Shown piece after piece: positions 34,683 to 47,586 of a DNA stretch of 64,000 bases (the stretch's first letter is position 1; each line of letters starts with the position of its first letter). Below the pieces are notes generated by a model. That model searched no databases. It was not told where the DNA came from and saw only the letters and a program-made list of their open reading frames with translations. Both the position numbers and the translations under genes were made by a program. The stretch comes from Aulostomus chinensis (lineage: Eukaryota > Chordata > Actinopteri > Syngnathiformes > Aulostomidae). The stretch covers positions 2,957,051-3,021,050 of the forward strand of contig JBBMOA010000002.1 of NCBI GenBank assembly GCA_037954235.1. The letters are read 5' to 3'.

Positions 34683-35565
34683 AGGGCCTGAGCCAGAAGG
34701 TACTTCTGGGCGAAGACCCTATTATGTTTCGAAGTCAGAGAGACACGAAGTCAGCGCTAAAAGCAGTAAAAACACACACTTAGGAGCATCACAGGCCTCT
34801 AAAAACATCACAGGGGGGTCCGGGGGGGGACGGGGGGTGAGGTCCCCCATTGAAACCAATGGTGGCAAAAATTATATCTGAAATTGCTGCGTTTTAATAT
34901 TATTATTAGGGCCTGAGCCAGAAGGTACTTCTGGGCGAAGACCCTATTATGTTTCGAAGTCAGAGAGACACGAAGTCAGCGCTAAAAGCAGTAAAAACAC
35001 ACACTTAGGAGGATCACAGGCCTCTAAAAACATCACAGGAGGGTCCGGGGGGGGACGGGGGGTGAGGTCCCCCATTGAAACCTATGGTGGCAAAAATTAT
35101 ATCTGAAATTGCTTCGTTTTTTAGGGCCTGAGCCAGAAGGTACTTCTGGGCGAAGACCCTATTATGTTTCGAAGTCAGAGAGACACGAAGTCAGCGCTAA
35201 AAGCAGTAAAAACACACACTTAGGAGCATCACAGGCCTCTAAAAACATCACAGGGGGGTCCGGGGGGGGGACGGGGGGTGAGGTCCCCCATTGAAACCAA
35301 TGGTGGCAAAAATTTTATCTGAAATTGCAAAGTTTTTTTATTATTAGGGCCTGAGCCAGAAGGTACTTCTGGGCGAAGACCCTATTATGTTTCGAAGTCA
35401 GAGAGACACGAAGTCAGCGCTAAAAGCAGTAAAAACACACACTTAGGAACATCACAGGCCTCTAAAAACATCACAGGAGGGTCCGGGGGGGGGACGGGGG
35501 GTGAGGTCCCCCATTGAAACCAATGGTGGCAAAAATTTTATCTGAAATTGCTCCGTTTTATTATT
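34683..35565 (+). repeat. Four tandem A modules
   Basis: Copies at 34683-34907, 34908-35122, 35123-35345 and 35346-35565, with joints TTTTAATATTATTATT, TTTTTT, TTTTTTTATTATT and TTTTATTATT. The last two have one G more in the middle run. Confidence 0.87.
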
Positions 35566-37089
35566 AGGGCCTGAGCCAGAAGGTACTTCTGGCGAAGACC
35601 CTATTATGTTTGCTCGGCAGAGCAACACATTAGCAGCACTAAAAACACTAAAAACACACACTAAACAGTGTCCCAGGCCCCCCCAACACCCATGAGGCAA
35701 CTGGGTCAGACGGCCCGGAGCCAGTTTTCACATACACACCCATTCAAAACCTGGTATTATACTGTTCTTGCTCTCAATGAGTGCGCGCTATATGCGCATA
35801 ATGCGCATAACGCGCATAATCTAATTTGACCCCCTGAACATGCATGAAATTCGCTGAAATTTGGCACAATCGTTCGGTATGTCTCAACATTCACTAATCA
35901 AAAACAAAAACGCCACTAAAGTCTATAGCGCCACCTAGGGAGCCACACAAAAAAAAGATAATTTTTTTTAATTTCGCGCGCTATAACTCCACACACAAAA
36001 CTCCCACAGACATGGGACCAACACCGTTGGACTCGTCTCATCAAGACGAACAATTCTTACACTCTGACCCCTCACCTATCTCCAACAGAATGTCCACAAA
36101 TTGGACAAAACTGTCAAAATCAGGACTTTTTTTACTCCCCGAACAAAATCTATCTCCTCCTAAACCGTAAATGCCAGGGCTTCCAAACTTTCACACATTA
36201 CTCTCCCAACTGTGCTGATTAAAAGTTCAGTAAGAATAATATACTACGCGCTCGGTTTGGATTTTATAAGCTCTCAAAGTGGGGGAGACACGTTTCACGC
36301 TTACAATGGAAGTCTATGGGGGGAGCGTGTCCTCTCAGGGTACATACTCTCAAACAAATGCTTCTCACGTCTATACCATACATCGCACAGCTTTTAAAAA
36401 CATATCACTGTATTCCTGACAAAAATCCCTACAAAAATATGGTATTTTGTGTTACTTTTGACCAACGTAGGCCGAGTTATTCAGCTTTTACACACTACAT
36501 TTCTTTTAATCCTCCACTCTCTCCACTCTAGCACAGATCAAAGAAAGTGCAGCGGGGGAGGGGTTTTTAATGAGCCAGCTGGCAGCTCTGCTCTCAGCTC
36601 TGCTCTCAGCTCTGACAGAGATGGCAGAGATTTGTTTACTGTAGTCATGGAAACCAGAATTGGAGCTTCTCTACCCTCATGTACATACTCTCAAACAAAC
36701 ACTTGTCGCTTCTAAATTAAAACACTCACACATTCAAAAAGCACACCATTGAATTCCTGAGAAAAAACTCTACGCACTGATGTCTTTACATTCCACTTTT
36801 GACCCATATATGCAGAGTTATGACTGTGTTTCACAGTTAAACTGCCAAATCCTCCTCTGCTCTCCACTCTGACACAGACAGCAGAGAGCGAGCAGAGAAG
36901 GGAGGGGCTCTTAAAGGGCCGGCTCTCAGCTCTGCAGTCACACTGTGCAGCGCACTGAGGCTCATATCTCCTAAACTACAAGGCCTAGGGATTTGCCGAT
37001 TACACCGTTGGATTGGGGCCGGTGTCAAGGACGCGGCCGTAGGCCGCGCGGGGGCTCAGGCCCTAACAACGCTGCTTGCAGCTTTAATT
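35566..37089 (+). mobile_element. C unit (1524 bp), start of second duplicated block
   Basis: C 5' end with AACTGGGTCAGACGG. ACTCCACACACAAAAC and CTTCTCTACCCTC are private variants shared only with 52728-54251. Type-1 3' end. Confidence 0.88.
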
Positions 37090-38293
37090 ATTATTCTTTC
37101 TTTTTCCGCCGCCGCCACTTTAACGCTTAATTTGACCCCCTGAACATGCATGAAATTCGCTGAAATTTTGCACACACGTCCGGTCTGGCAAAAAATTTTA
37201 GATTTAAAAAAAAAATTTCGCAAAAACTCAATAGCGCCACCTAGGGAGCCAAAAAACTCGCAAAAAATTGGGAGCCCTATAACTGCTAACACGAATGTCC
37301 CACAGACATGAGACCAACACCGTTGCACTCGTCTCATCAAGACGAACAATTCTTACACTCTGACCTCTCACCTATCTACAACACAATGTCCACAAATTGG
37401 ACAAAACTGTCAAAATTTAGACTTTTTTTACTCCCGAACAAAATCTATCTCCTCCTAAACCGTAAATGGCATCGCTTCCAAACTTTCACACATTACTCTC
37501 CCAACTGTGCTGATTAAAAGTTCAGTAAGAATAATATACTACGCGCTCGGTTTGGATTTTATAAGCCGTCAAAGTCGGGGAGACACATTTCACGCTTACA
37601 ATGGAAGTCAATGGGGTGGCCGTGTCCTCTCATTGTACATACTCTCGAAAAAACGCTTGTCACGTCTACACTGAAACTCTCACAGCTTCACAAAACACAC
37701 CACTGGATTCCTCAGAAAAATCTCTACAAAAATATGGAATTATATTCCACTTCCAAGCAACAAATGCAGAGTTATTTGCTTTTCACACACTAAAAATGTG
37801 CATTTTTTAGCTGCTCTCCACTCAGGCACAGATGGCAGAGATTTGTTTACTGTAGTCATGGAAACCACAATTGGAGGTTCTCTGCCCTCATGTACATACT
37901 CTCAAACAAACACTTGTAGCTTCTAAACTAAAACACTCACACCTTCAAAAAGCACACCATTGAATTCCTGACAAAAAACTCTACGCACTGATGTCTTTAC
38001 ATTCCACTTTTGACCAACATATGCAGAGTTATGACTGTGTTTGTCAGTAAAACTGCCAAATCCTCCTCTGCTCTCCACTCTGACACAGATGGCAGAGAGC
38101 GAGCAGAGAAGGGAGGGGCTCTTAAAGGGCCGGCTCTCAGCTCTGCAGTCACACTGTGCAGCGAACTGAGGCTCGTATCTCCTAAACTACAAGGCCTAGG
38201 GATTTGCCGATTACACCGTTGGATTGGGGCCGGCGATCCGGCCGCGGTTAGGCGGGGGCTCAGGCCCTAACAACGCTGCTTGCAGCTTTAATT
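37090..38293 (+). mobile_element. D unit (1204 bp)
   Basis: Starts ATTATTCTTTCTTTTTCCGCCGCCGCC. Private changes ACATGAGACC, GGGAGCCCTATAACTGCTAAC and CTCGAAAAAACGC; nearly the same unit is at 54252, and its left portion at 51258. Type-2 3' end. Confidence 0.87.
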
Positions 38294-39501
38294 ATTCTTT
38301 CTTTCTTCTCCCGCCACTTTGACGCTTAATATGACCCCCTGAACATGCATGAAATTCGCTGAAATTTGGTACGCACGTCGGTTCTGGCGAAAAATTCGAT
38401 ATTTAAAAAAAAAAAATTGCAATAACTCTATAGCGCCACCTAGGGAGGCAAAAAACCAATTCTAAAAAATTGGACCGCTATAACTTCTTGCACGAATGTC
38501 CCACACACACGGGACCAACACCGTTGCACTCGTCTCATCAAGACAAAAAATTCATACACTCTGACCTCTGACCTATCTACAACAGAATGTCCACAAATTG
38601 GACACAACTGTCCAAAAACCAACTTTTTTTACTCCCCGAACAAAATCTATCTCCTCCTAAACCGTAAATGGCATCGCTTCCAAACTTTCACACATTACTC
38701 TCCCAACTGTGCTGATTAAAAGTTGCGTAAGAATTATATACTACGCGCTCGGTTTGGATTTTATAAGCCGTCAAAGTCAGGGAGACACGTTTTACGTTAT
38801 AATGGAAGCCAATGGGGAGGCCGTGTCCTATTATGGTACAAACTCTCGAACAAACGCTACTCACGTCCACACTGAAAGTCACACAGCTTAACAAAACACA
38901 CCAATGGATTCCTCAGAAAAATCCCTACACAAATATGGTATTATATTGCAGTTTGAAGCAACAAATGCTGAGTTATTTGACTTTCACACACTAAAAATGT
39001 GCATTTCTCAGCTGCTCTCCACTCTAGCACAGATGGCAGAGATTTGTTTACTGTAGTCATGGAAACCAGAATTGGAGCTTCTCTGCCCTCATGTACATAC
39101 TCTCAAACAAACACTTGTAGCTTCTAAACTAAAACACTCACACCTTCAGAAAACACACCATTGAATTCCTGACAAAAAACCCTACGCACTGATGTCTTTA
39201 CATTCAACTTTTGACCAACATATGCTGAGTTATGACTGTATTTGTCAGTAAAACTGCCAAATCATCCTCTGCTCTCCACTCTGACACAGATGGCAGAGAG
39301 CGAGCAGAGAAGGGAGGGGCTCTTAAATGGCCGGCTCTCAGCTCTGCACTCACACTGTGCAGCACACTGAGGCTCGTATCTCCTAAACTACAAGGCCTAG
39401 GGATTTGCCGATTACACCGTTGGATTCGGGCCGGTGTCAAGGACGCGGCCGTAGGCCGCGCGGGGGCTCAGGCCCTAACAACGCTGCTTGCAGCTTTAAT
39501 T
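38294..39501 (+). mobile_element. D unit (1208 bp) with type-1 3' end
   Basis: Marked by TTTGGTACGCACGTCGGTTCTGG, CACACACACGGGACC and CCTATTATGGTACAAAC. Unusual among D units in carrying the type-1 GCGGCC/GGCCGC hairpin. Close copies at 55456 (also type 1) and 60198 (type 2). Confidence 0.87.
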
Positions 39502-40681
39502 CTTTCTTTTTTCCGCTTTTCAAACGCTTATTTGACCCCCTGAACATGCATGAAATTCGCTGAATTTTTGCACGCACGTCCGTTTTTGTAAAAATTTTCA
39601 TATTTAAAAAAAAAATTTCACGCAAAACTCAACAGCGCCACCTAGCAAGCCAAAAACACGTTTACGTCAATAACTTCCCCGAGGAATGTCCCAAAGACAT
39701 GGGACCAACACCGCTGGATTCGTCTCATCAAGACGAAAAATTCGTACACTCTTACCCCTGACCTAACTCCAACAGGATGTCCACAATTTGGACACAAACG
39801 TCAAATTTTTCACCATCGCACCCTCCGAACAAAATCTATCTCCTCCTAAACCGTAAATGGCATCGCTTCCAAACTTTCACACATTACTCTCCCGACTGTG
39901 CTGATTAAAAGTTCAGTAAGAATTTTATATGAATCGCTCGGTTTCCGTTTTATAAGCCGTCAAAGTTGCGACAAAAATTCACATTACAATGGAAGTCAAT
40001 GGGGTGGCCGTGTCCTCTCATTGTACATACTCTCGAACAAACGCTTGGCACGTCTACACTGAAACTCTCACAGCTTCACAAAACACACCACTGGATTCCT
40101 CAGAAAAATCTCTACAAAAATATGGAATTATATTCCACTTCCAAGAAACAAATGCAGAGTTATTTTCTTTTCACACACTAAAAATGTAAATTTTTCAGCT
40201 GCTCTCCACTCAGGCACAGATAGCAGAGATTTGTTTACTGTAGTCATGGAAACCACAATTGGAGGGTCTCTGCCCTCATGTACATACTCTCAAACAAACA
40301 CTTGTAACTTCTACACTAAAACACTCACACCTTCAGAAAACACACCATTGAATTCCTGAGAAAAAACTCTACGCACTGATGTCTTTACATTCCACTTTTG
40401 ACCCACATATGCTGAGTTATGACTGTGTTTGTCAGTAAAACTGCCAAATCCTCCTCTGCTCTCCACTCTGACACAGATGGCAGAGAGCGAGCAGAGAAGG
40501 GAGGGGCTCTTAAAGGGCCGGCTCTCAGATCTGCACTCACACTGTGCAGCGCACTGAGGCTGGTATCTCCTAAACTACAAGGCCTAGGGATTTGCCGATT
40601 ACACCGTTGGATTGGGGCCGGCGATCCGGCCGCGGTTAGGCGGGGGCTCAGGCCCTAACAACGCTGCTTGCAGCTTTAATT
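39502..40681 (+). mobile_element. D unit
   Basis: Starts TCTTTCTTTTTTCCGCTTTTC directly on the preceding 3' end, without an ATT. Its left part belongs to the CAACAGCGCCACCTAGCAAG subtype, with private changes (GTCCGTTTTTGTAAAAATT). Type-2 3' end, followed by one ATT. Confidence 0.85.
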
Positions 40682-40684
40682 ATT

Positions 40685-40905
40685 AGGGCCTGAGCCAGAA
40701 GGTACTTCTGGGCGAAGACCCTATTATGTTTCGAAGTCAGAGAGACACGAAGTCAGCGCTAAAAGCAGTAAAAACACACACTTAGGAGGATCACAGGCCT
40801 CTAAAAACATCACAGGGGGGTCCGGGGGGGAGAGGGGGGTGAGGTCTCCCATTGAAACCAATGGTGGCAAAATTATATCTGAAATTGCTTCGTTTTTTTC
40901 TTCCG
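40685..40905 (+). repeat. A module joined to D
   Basis: G-run segment reads GGGGGGGGAGAGGGGGG, as in the first A module at 2122. Ends TTTTTTTCTTCCGATTATT. Confidence 0.85.
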
Positions 40906-42108
40906 ATTATTCTTTCTTTCTTCCGTCGCCACTTTGACGCTTAATTTGACCCCCTGAACATGCATGAAATTCGCTGAATTTTTGCACGCAAGTCCGGTCT
41001 GGCGAAAAATTTTATATTTTAAAAAAAAATTTCGCAAAAACTCAATAGCGCCACCTAGGGAGCAAAAAAACTAAAAAAAAATTGGGAGCGCTATAACTGC
41101 TTGCACGAATGTCCCACAGACATGGGACCAACACCGTTGGAATCGTCTCATTAAGACGAAAAATTCATACGCTCTGACCTCTCACCTATCTACAACACAA
41201 TGTCCACAAATTGGACAAAACTGTCAAAATGAGGACTTTTGCTCCTCCCCGAACAAAATCTATCTCCTCCTAAACCGTAAATGGCATCGCTTCCAAACTT
41301 TCACACATTACTCTCCCAACTGTGCTGATTAAAAGTTCAGTAAGAATAATATACTACGCGCTCGGTTTGGATTTTATAAGCCGTCAAAGTCGGGGAGACA
41401 CGTTTCACGCTTACAATGGAAGTCAATGGGGTGGCCGTGTCCTCTCATGGTACATACTCTCAAACATATGCTTCTCACGTCTAAACTAAAACTCTCACAG
41501 CTTCACAAAACACACCACTGGATTCCTCAGAAAAATCCCTACAAAAATATGGTATTACATTGCACTTCCAAGTAACATATGCAGAGTTATTTGCTTTTCA
41601 CACACTAAAAATGTGCATTTTTCAGCTGCTCTCCACTCTAGCACAGATGGCAGAGATTTGTTTACTGTAGTCATGGAAACCACAATTGGAGGGTCTCTGC
41701 CCTCATGTACATACTCTCAAACAAACACTTGTAGCTTCTAAACTAAAAGACTCACACCTTCAGAAAACACACCATTGAATTGCTGAGAAAAAACTCTACG
41801 CACTGATGTCTTTACATTCAACTTTTGACCAACATATGCTGAGTTATGACTGGTTTTCACAGTAAAACTGCCAAATCCTCCTCTGCTCTCCACTCTGACA
41901 CAGATGGCAGAGAGCGAGCAGAGAAGGGAGGGGCTCTTAAAGGGCCGGCTCTCAACTCTGCACTCGCACTGTGCAGCGAACTGAGGCTCGTATCTCCTAA
42001 ACTACAAGGCCTAGGGATTTGCCGATTACACCGTTGGATTGGGGCCGGCGATCCGGCCGCGGTTAGGCGGGGGCTCAGGCCCTAACAACGCTGCTTGCAG
42101 CTTTAATT
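40906..42108 (+). mobile_element. D body of a complete A+D element
   Basis: D body with GGAATCGTCTCATTAAGACG, as at 23011 and 57349. CTCAAACATATGC is private. Two 257-bp repeats. Type-2 3' end. Confidence 0.85.
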
Positions 42109-42552
42109 AGGGCCTGAGCCAGAAGGTACTTCTGGGCGAAGACCCTATTATGTTTCGAAGTCAGAGAGACACGAAGTCAGCGCTAAAAGCAGTAAAAACA
42201 CACACTTAGGAGCATCACAGGCCTCTAAAAACATCACAGGGGGGTCCGGGGGGGGACAGGGGGGTGAGGTCCCCCATTGAAACCAATGGTGGCAAAAATT
42301 TTATCTGAAATTGCAAAGTTTTTTTATTATTATTATTATTATTAGGGCCTGAGCCAGAAGGTACTTCTGGGCGAAGACCCTATTATGTTTCGAAGTCAGA
42401 GAGACACGAAGTCAGCGCTAAAAGCAGTAAAAACACACACTTAGGAGCATCACAGGCCTCTAAAAACATCACAGGGGGGTCCGGGGGGGGACAGGGGGGT
42501 GAGGTCTCCCATTGAAAACAATGGTGGCAGAATTATATCTGAAATTGCTGCG

Positions 42553-42590
<38 letters not shown>
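42109..42590 (+). repeat. Two A modules, with long (ATT)n tracts
   Basis: Copies at 42109-42343 and 42344-42590. The second ends in about 12 ATT repeats (42555-42590), the longest such tract I see in the window, before the D body. Confidence 0.86.
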
Positions 42591-42593
<3 letters not shown>

Positions 42594-43788
42594 TTTCTTT
42601 CTTCCGCGACATCTTAAACGCTTAATTTGACCCCCTGAACATGCATGAAATTCGCTGAAATTTGGCACGCACGTCTGGTCCGGCGAAAAATTCGATATTT
42701 AAAAAAAAAAATCTGGAAAAACTCAATAGCGCCACCTACAGAACTACAAAAGTAAAACAAAAATAGAATCGTTATAACTGCTTGCACGAATGTCCCACAG
42801 ACATGGGACCAAGACCGTTGGACTCGTCTCATTAAGGCGAAAATTTCATACGCTCTGACCTCTCACCTATCTGCAACAGAATGTCCACAAATTGGACAAA
42901 ACTGTCAAAATGAGGACTTTTGCTCCTCCCCGAACAAAATCTATCTCCTCCTAAACCGTAAATGGCATCGCTTCCAAACTTTCACACATTACTCTCCCAA
43001 CTGTGCTGATTAAAAGTTGAGAAAAAAATTTATATAAGTTGCTCGGTTTGGATTTTATAAGCCGTCAAAGTCGGGGAGACACGTTTTACGTTTTAATGGA
43101 AGTCAATGGGGAGGCCGTGTCCTCTCATGGTACATACTCTCGAACAAACGCTTGTCACGTCTACACTGAAACTCTCACAGCTTCACAAAACACACCACTG
43201 GATTCCTCAGAAAAATCCCTACAAAAATATGGGATTACATTGCACTTTGAAGCAACATATGCAGAGTTATTTGACTTTCACACACTGAAAATGTGGATTT
43301 TTCAGCTGCTCTCCACTCTAGCACAGATGGCAGAGATTTGTTTACTGTAGTCATGGAAACCACAATTGGAGGGTCTCTGCCCTCATGTACATACTCTCAA
43401 ACAAACACTTGTAGCTTCTAAACTAAAACACTCACACCTTCAGAAAACACACCATTGAATTCCTGACAAAAAACCCTACGCACTGATGTCTTTACTTTCA
43501 ACTTTTGACCAACATATGCTGAGTTATGACTGGTTTTCACAGTAAAACTGCCAAATCCTCCTCTGCTCTCCACTCTGACACAGATGGCAGAGAGCGAGCA
43601 GAGAAGGGAGGGGCTCTTAAAGGGCCGGCTCTCAACTCTGCACTCGCGCTGTGCAGCGCACTGAGGCTCGTATCTCCTAAACTACAAGGCCTAGGGATTT
43701 GCCGATTGCACCGTTGGATTCGGGCCGGCGATCCGGCCGCGGTTAGGCGGGGGCTCAGGCCCTAACAACGCTGCTTGCAGCTTTAATT
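42591..43788 (+). mobile_element. D body, TCTTCCGCGACATC subtype
   Basis: Close relative of 21586-22790, sharing GCCACCTACAGAACTAC and GTCTCATTAAGGCG, but the right half (GGGATTACATTGCACTTTG) matches 14951-16149 better, so it is a mosaic. Type-2 3' end. Confidence 0.85.
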
Positions 43789-43998
43789 AGGGCCTGAGCC
43801 AGAAGGTACTTCTGGGCGAAGACCCTATTATGTTTCGAAGTCAGAGAGACACGAAGTCAGCGCTAAAAGCAGTAAAAACACACACTTAGGAGCATCACAG
43901 ACCTCTAAAAACATCACAGGGGGGTCCGGGGGGGGACAGGGGGGTGAGGTCCCCCATTGAAACCAATGGTGGCAAAAATTATATCTGAAATTGCTGCG

Positions 43999-44030
<32 letters not shown>

Positions 44031-44253
44031 GGGCCTGAGCCAGAAGGTACTTCTGGGCGAAGACCCTATTATGTTTCGAAGTCAGAGAGACACGAAGTCA
44101 GCGCTAAAAGCAGTAAAAAAACACACTTAGGAGCATCACAGGCCTCTAAAAACATCACAGGAGGGTCCGGGGGGGGACCGGGGGGTGAGGTCTCCCATTG
44201 AAACCAATGGTGGCAAAAATTTTATCTGAAATTGTAACGTTTTATTATTATTA
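43789..44253 (+). repeat. Two A modules, the second joined to D
   Basis: Copies at 43789-44029 and 44030-44253. The first ends in about nine ATT repeats, giving the length difference between the copies. The second ends GTAACGTTTTATTATTATTATA. Confidence 0.86.
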
Positions 44254-45707
44254 TACTTTCTTTTTTCCGCGTACTTTTAAATCCTTAATTTGACCCCCTG
44301 AACATGCATGAAATTCGCTGAAATTTTGCACACACGTCCGGTCTGGCGAAAAATTTTATATTTAAAAAAAAAATTTCGCAAAAACTCAATAGCGCCACCT
44401 AGGGAGCAAAAAAACTCGAAAAAACTTTGGAGCGCTATAACTGCTTGCACGAATGTCCCACAGACATGGGACCAACACCGTTGCACTCGTCTCATCAAGA
44501 CAAAAATTTCATACGCTCTGACCTCTCACCTATCTACAACACAATGTCCACAAATTGGACAAAACTGTCAAAATGAGGACTTTTGCTCCTCCCCGAACAA
44601 AATCTATCTCCTCCTAAACCGTAAATGGCATCGCTTCCAAACTTTCACACATTACTCTCCCAACTGTGCTGATTAAAAGTTCAGTAAGAATAATATACTA
44701 CTCGCTCGGTTTGGATTTTATAAGCCGTCAAAGTCGGGGAGACACGTTTTACGTTACAATGGAAGTCAATGGGGAGGCCGTGTCCTCTCATGGTACATAC
44801 TTTCAAACAAACGCTTCTCACATCTACACTGAATCTCACACAGCTTCACAAAACACACACTGGATTCCTCAGAAAAATCTCTACAAAAATATGGAATTAT
44901 ATTCCACTTCCAAGCAACAAATGCAGAGTTATTTGCTTTTCACACACTAAAAATGTGCATTTTTTAGCTGCTCTCCACTCAGGCACAGATAGCAGAGATT
45001 TGTTTACTGTAGTCATGGAAACCACAATTGCAGCTTCTCTGCCCTCATGTACATACTCTCAAACAAACACTTGTAGCTTCTAAACTAAAACACTCACACA
45101 TTCAGAAAACACACCATTGAATTCCTGAGAAAAAACTCTACGCACTGATGTCTTTACATTCAACTTTTGACCAACATATGCTGAGTTATGACTGTGTTTG
45201 TCAGTAAAACTGCCAAATCCTCCTTTGCTCTCCACTCTAGCACAGATGGTAGAGATTTGTTTACTGTAGTCATGGAAACCACAATTGGAGCTTCTCTGCC
45301 CTCATGTACATACTCTCAAACAAACACTTGTAGCTTCTAGACTAAAAGACTCACACCTTCAGAAAACACACCATTGAATTGCTGAGAAAAAACCCTACGC
45401 ACTGATGTCTTTACGTTCCACTTTTGACCCACATATGCTGAGTTATGACTGGTTTTCACAGTAAAACTGCCAAATCCTCCTCTGCTCTCCACTCTGACAC
45501 AGATGGCAGAGAGCGAGCAGAGAAGGGAGGGGCTCTTAAAGGGCCGGCTCTCAACTCTGCACTCGCACTGTGCAGCGAACTGAGGCTCGTATCTCCTAAA
45601 CTACAAGGCCTAGGGATTTGCCGATTACACCGTTGGATTCGGGCCGGCGATCCGGCCGCGGTTAGGCGGGGGCTCAGGCCCTAACAACGCTGCTTGCAGC
45701 TTTAATT
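44254..45707 (+). mobile_element. D body with three 257-bp repeats (1454 bp)
   Basis: Contains an extra copy of the internal repeat: GTACATACTCTCAAACAAAC occurs at 45049 and again at 45306, exactly 257 bp apart, in addition to the left copy near 44792. Type-2 3' end. Confidence 0.87.
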
Positions 45708-46912
45708 ATTCTTTATTTTTCCGCCGCCAATAAATCGCATAATTACACCCCCTAGACATGCATGAAATTCGCTGAAATTTGGCACGCACATCCGGTCTGG
45801 CGAAAATTTCGATATTCTGAAAAAAAAATTTGGCAAAACTCTATAGCGCCACCTACAGAGCAAAAAAACTAAAAAAAAAATAGAATCATTATAACTGGTT
45901 GCACGAATGTCCCACAGACACGGGACCAACACCGTTGCACTCGTCTCATCAAAACGAACAATTCATACGCTCTGACCTCTCACCTATCTACAACACAATG
46001 TCCACAAATTGGACAAAACTGTCAAAAAAAGGAATTTTTTACTCCCCGAACAAAATCTATCTCCTCCTAAACCGTAAATGGCATCGCTTCCAAACTTTCA
46101 CACATTACTCTCCCAACTGTGCTGATTAAAAGTTCAGTAAGAATAATATACTACGCGCTCGGTTTGGATTTTATAAGCCGTCAAAGTCGGGGAGACACAT
46201 TTCACGCTTACAATGGAAGTCAATGGGGTGGCCGTGTCCTCTCATTGTACATACTCTCGAACAAACGCTTGTCACGTCGACACTGAAACTCTCACAGCTT
46301 CACAAAACACACCACTGGAATCCTCAGAAAAATCTCTACAAAAATATGGAATTATATTCCACTTCCAAGCAACATATGCAGAGTTATTTGCTTTTCACAC
46401 ACTAAAAATGTACACTTTTCAGCTGCTCTCGACTCAGGCACAGATGGCAGAGATTTGTTTACTGTAGTCATGGAAACCGCAATTGGAGCTTCTCTGCCCT
46501 CATGTACATACTCTCAAACAAACACTTGTAGCTTCTAAACTAAAACACTCACACCTTCAGAAAACACACCATTGAATTCCTGAGAAAAAACTCTACGCAC
46601 TGATGTCTTTACATTCCACTTTTGACCAACATATGCTGAGTTATGACTGGTTTTCACAGTAAAACTGCCAAATCCTCCTCTGCTCTCCACTCTGACACAG
46701 ATGGCAGACAGCGAGCAGAGAAGGGAGGGGCTCTTAAAGGGCCGGCTCTCAGCTCTGCAGTCACACTGTGCAGCGCACTGAGGCTCGTATCTCCTAAACT
46801 ACAAGGCCTAGGGATTTGCCGATTACACCGTTGGATTCGGGCCGGTGTCAAGGACGCGGCCGTAGGCCGCGCGGGGGCTCAGGCCCTAACAACGCTGCTT
46901 GCAGCTTTAATT
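45708..46912 (+). mobile_element. D unit with type-1 3' end
   Basis: Left part pairs with 33485 (offset 12223), but the 3' end is type 1 rather than type 2, so the exchange point lies between about 46480 and 46840. Minisatellite segment has GCAGACAGCGAGC. Confidence 0.86.
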
Positions 46913-47586
46913 AGGGCCTGAGCCAGAAGGTACTTCTGGGCGAAGACCCTATTATGTTTCGAAGTCAGAGAGACACGAAGTCAGCGCTAAAAGCAGTAAA
47001 AAAACACACTTAGGAGCATCACAGGCCTCTAAAAACATCACAGGAGGGTCCGGGGGGGGACCGGGGGGTGAGGTCCCCCATTGAAACCAATGGTGGCAAA
47101 AATTTTATCTGAAATTGTAACGTTTTATTATTATTAGGGCCTGAGCCAGAAGGTACTTCTGGGCGAAGACCCTATTATGTTTCGAAGTCAGAGAGACACG
47201 AAGTCAGCGCTAAAAGCAGTAAAAACACACACTTAGGAGCATCACAGGCCTCTAAAAACATCACAGGGGGGTCCGGGGGGGGACAGGGGGGTGAGGTCTC
47301 CCATTGAAAACAATGGTGGCAGAATTATATCTGAAATTGCTGCGTTTTATTATTATTATTATTAGGGCCTGAGCCAGAAGGTACTTCTGGGCGAAGACCC
47401 TATTATGTTTCGAAGTCAGAGAGACACGAAGTCAGCGCTAAAAGCAGTAAAAAAACACACTTAGGAGCATCACAGGCCTCTAAAAACATCACAGGAGGGT
47501 CCGGGGGGGGACCGGGGGGTGAGGTCCCCCATTGAAACCAATGGTGGCAAAAATTTTATCTGAAATTGTAACGTTTTATTATTATT
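46913..47586 (+). repeat. Three tandem A modules
   Basis: Copies at 46913-47135, 47136-47363 and 47364-47586. Copies 1 and 3 are near-identical (ACCGGGGGG, GTAACGTTTTATTATT), while copy 2 differs (ATTGAAAACAATGGTGGCAG), an A-A'-A pattern that suggests local duplication. Confidence 0.86.
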
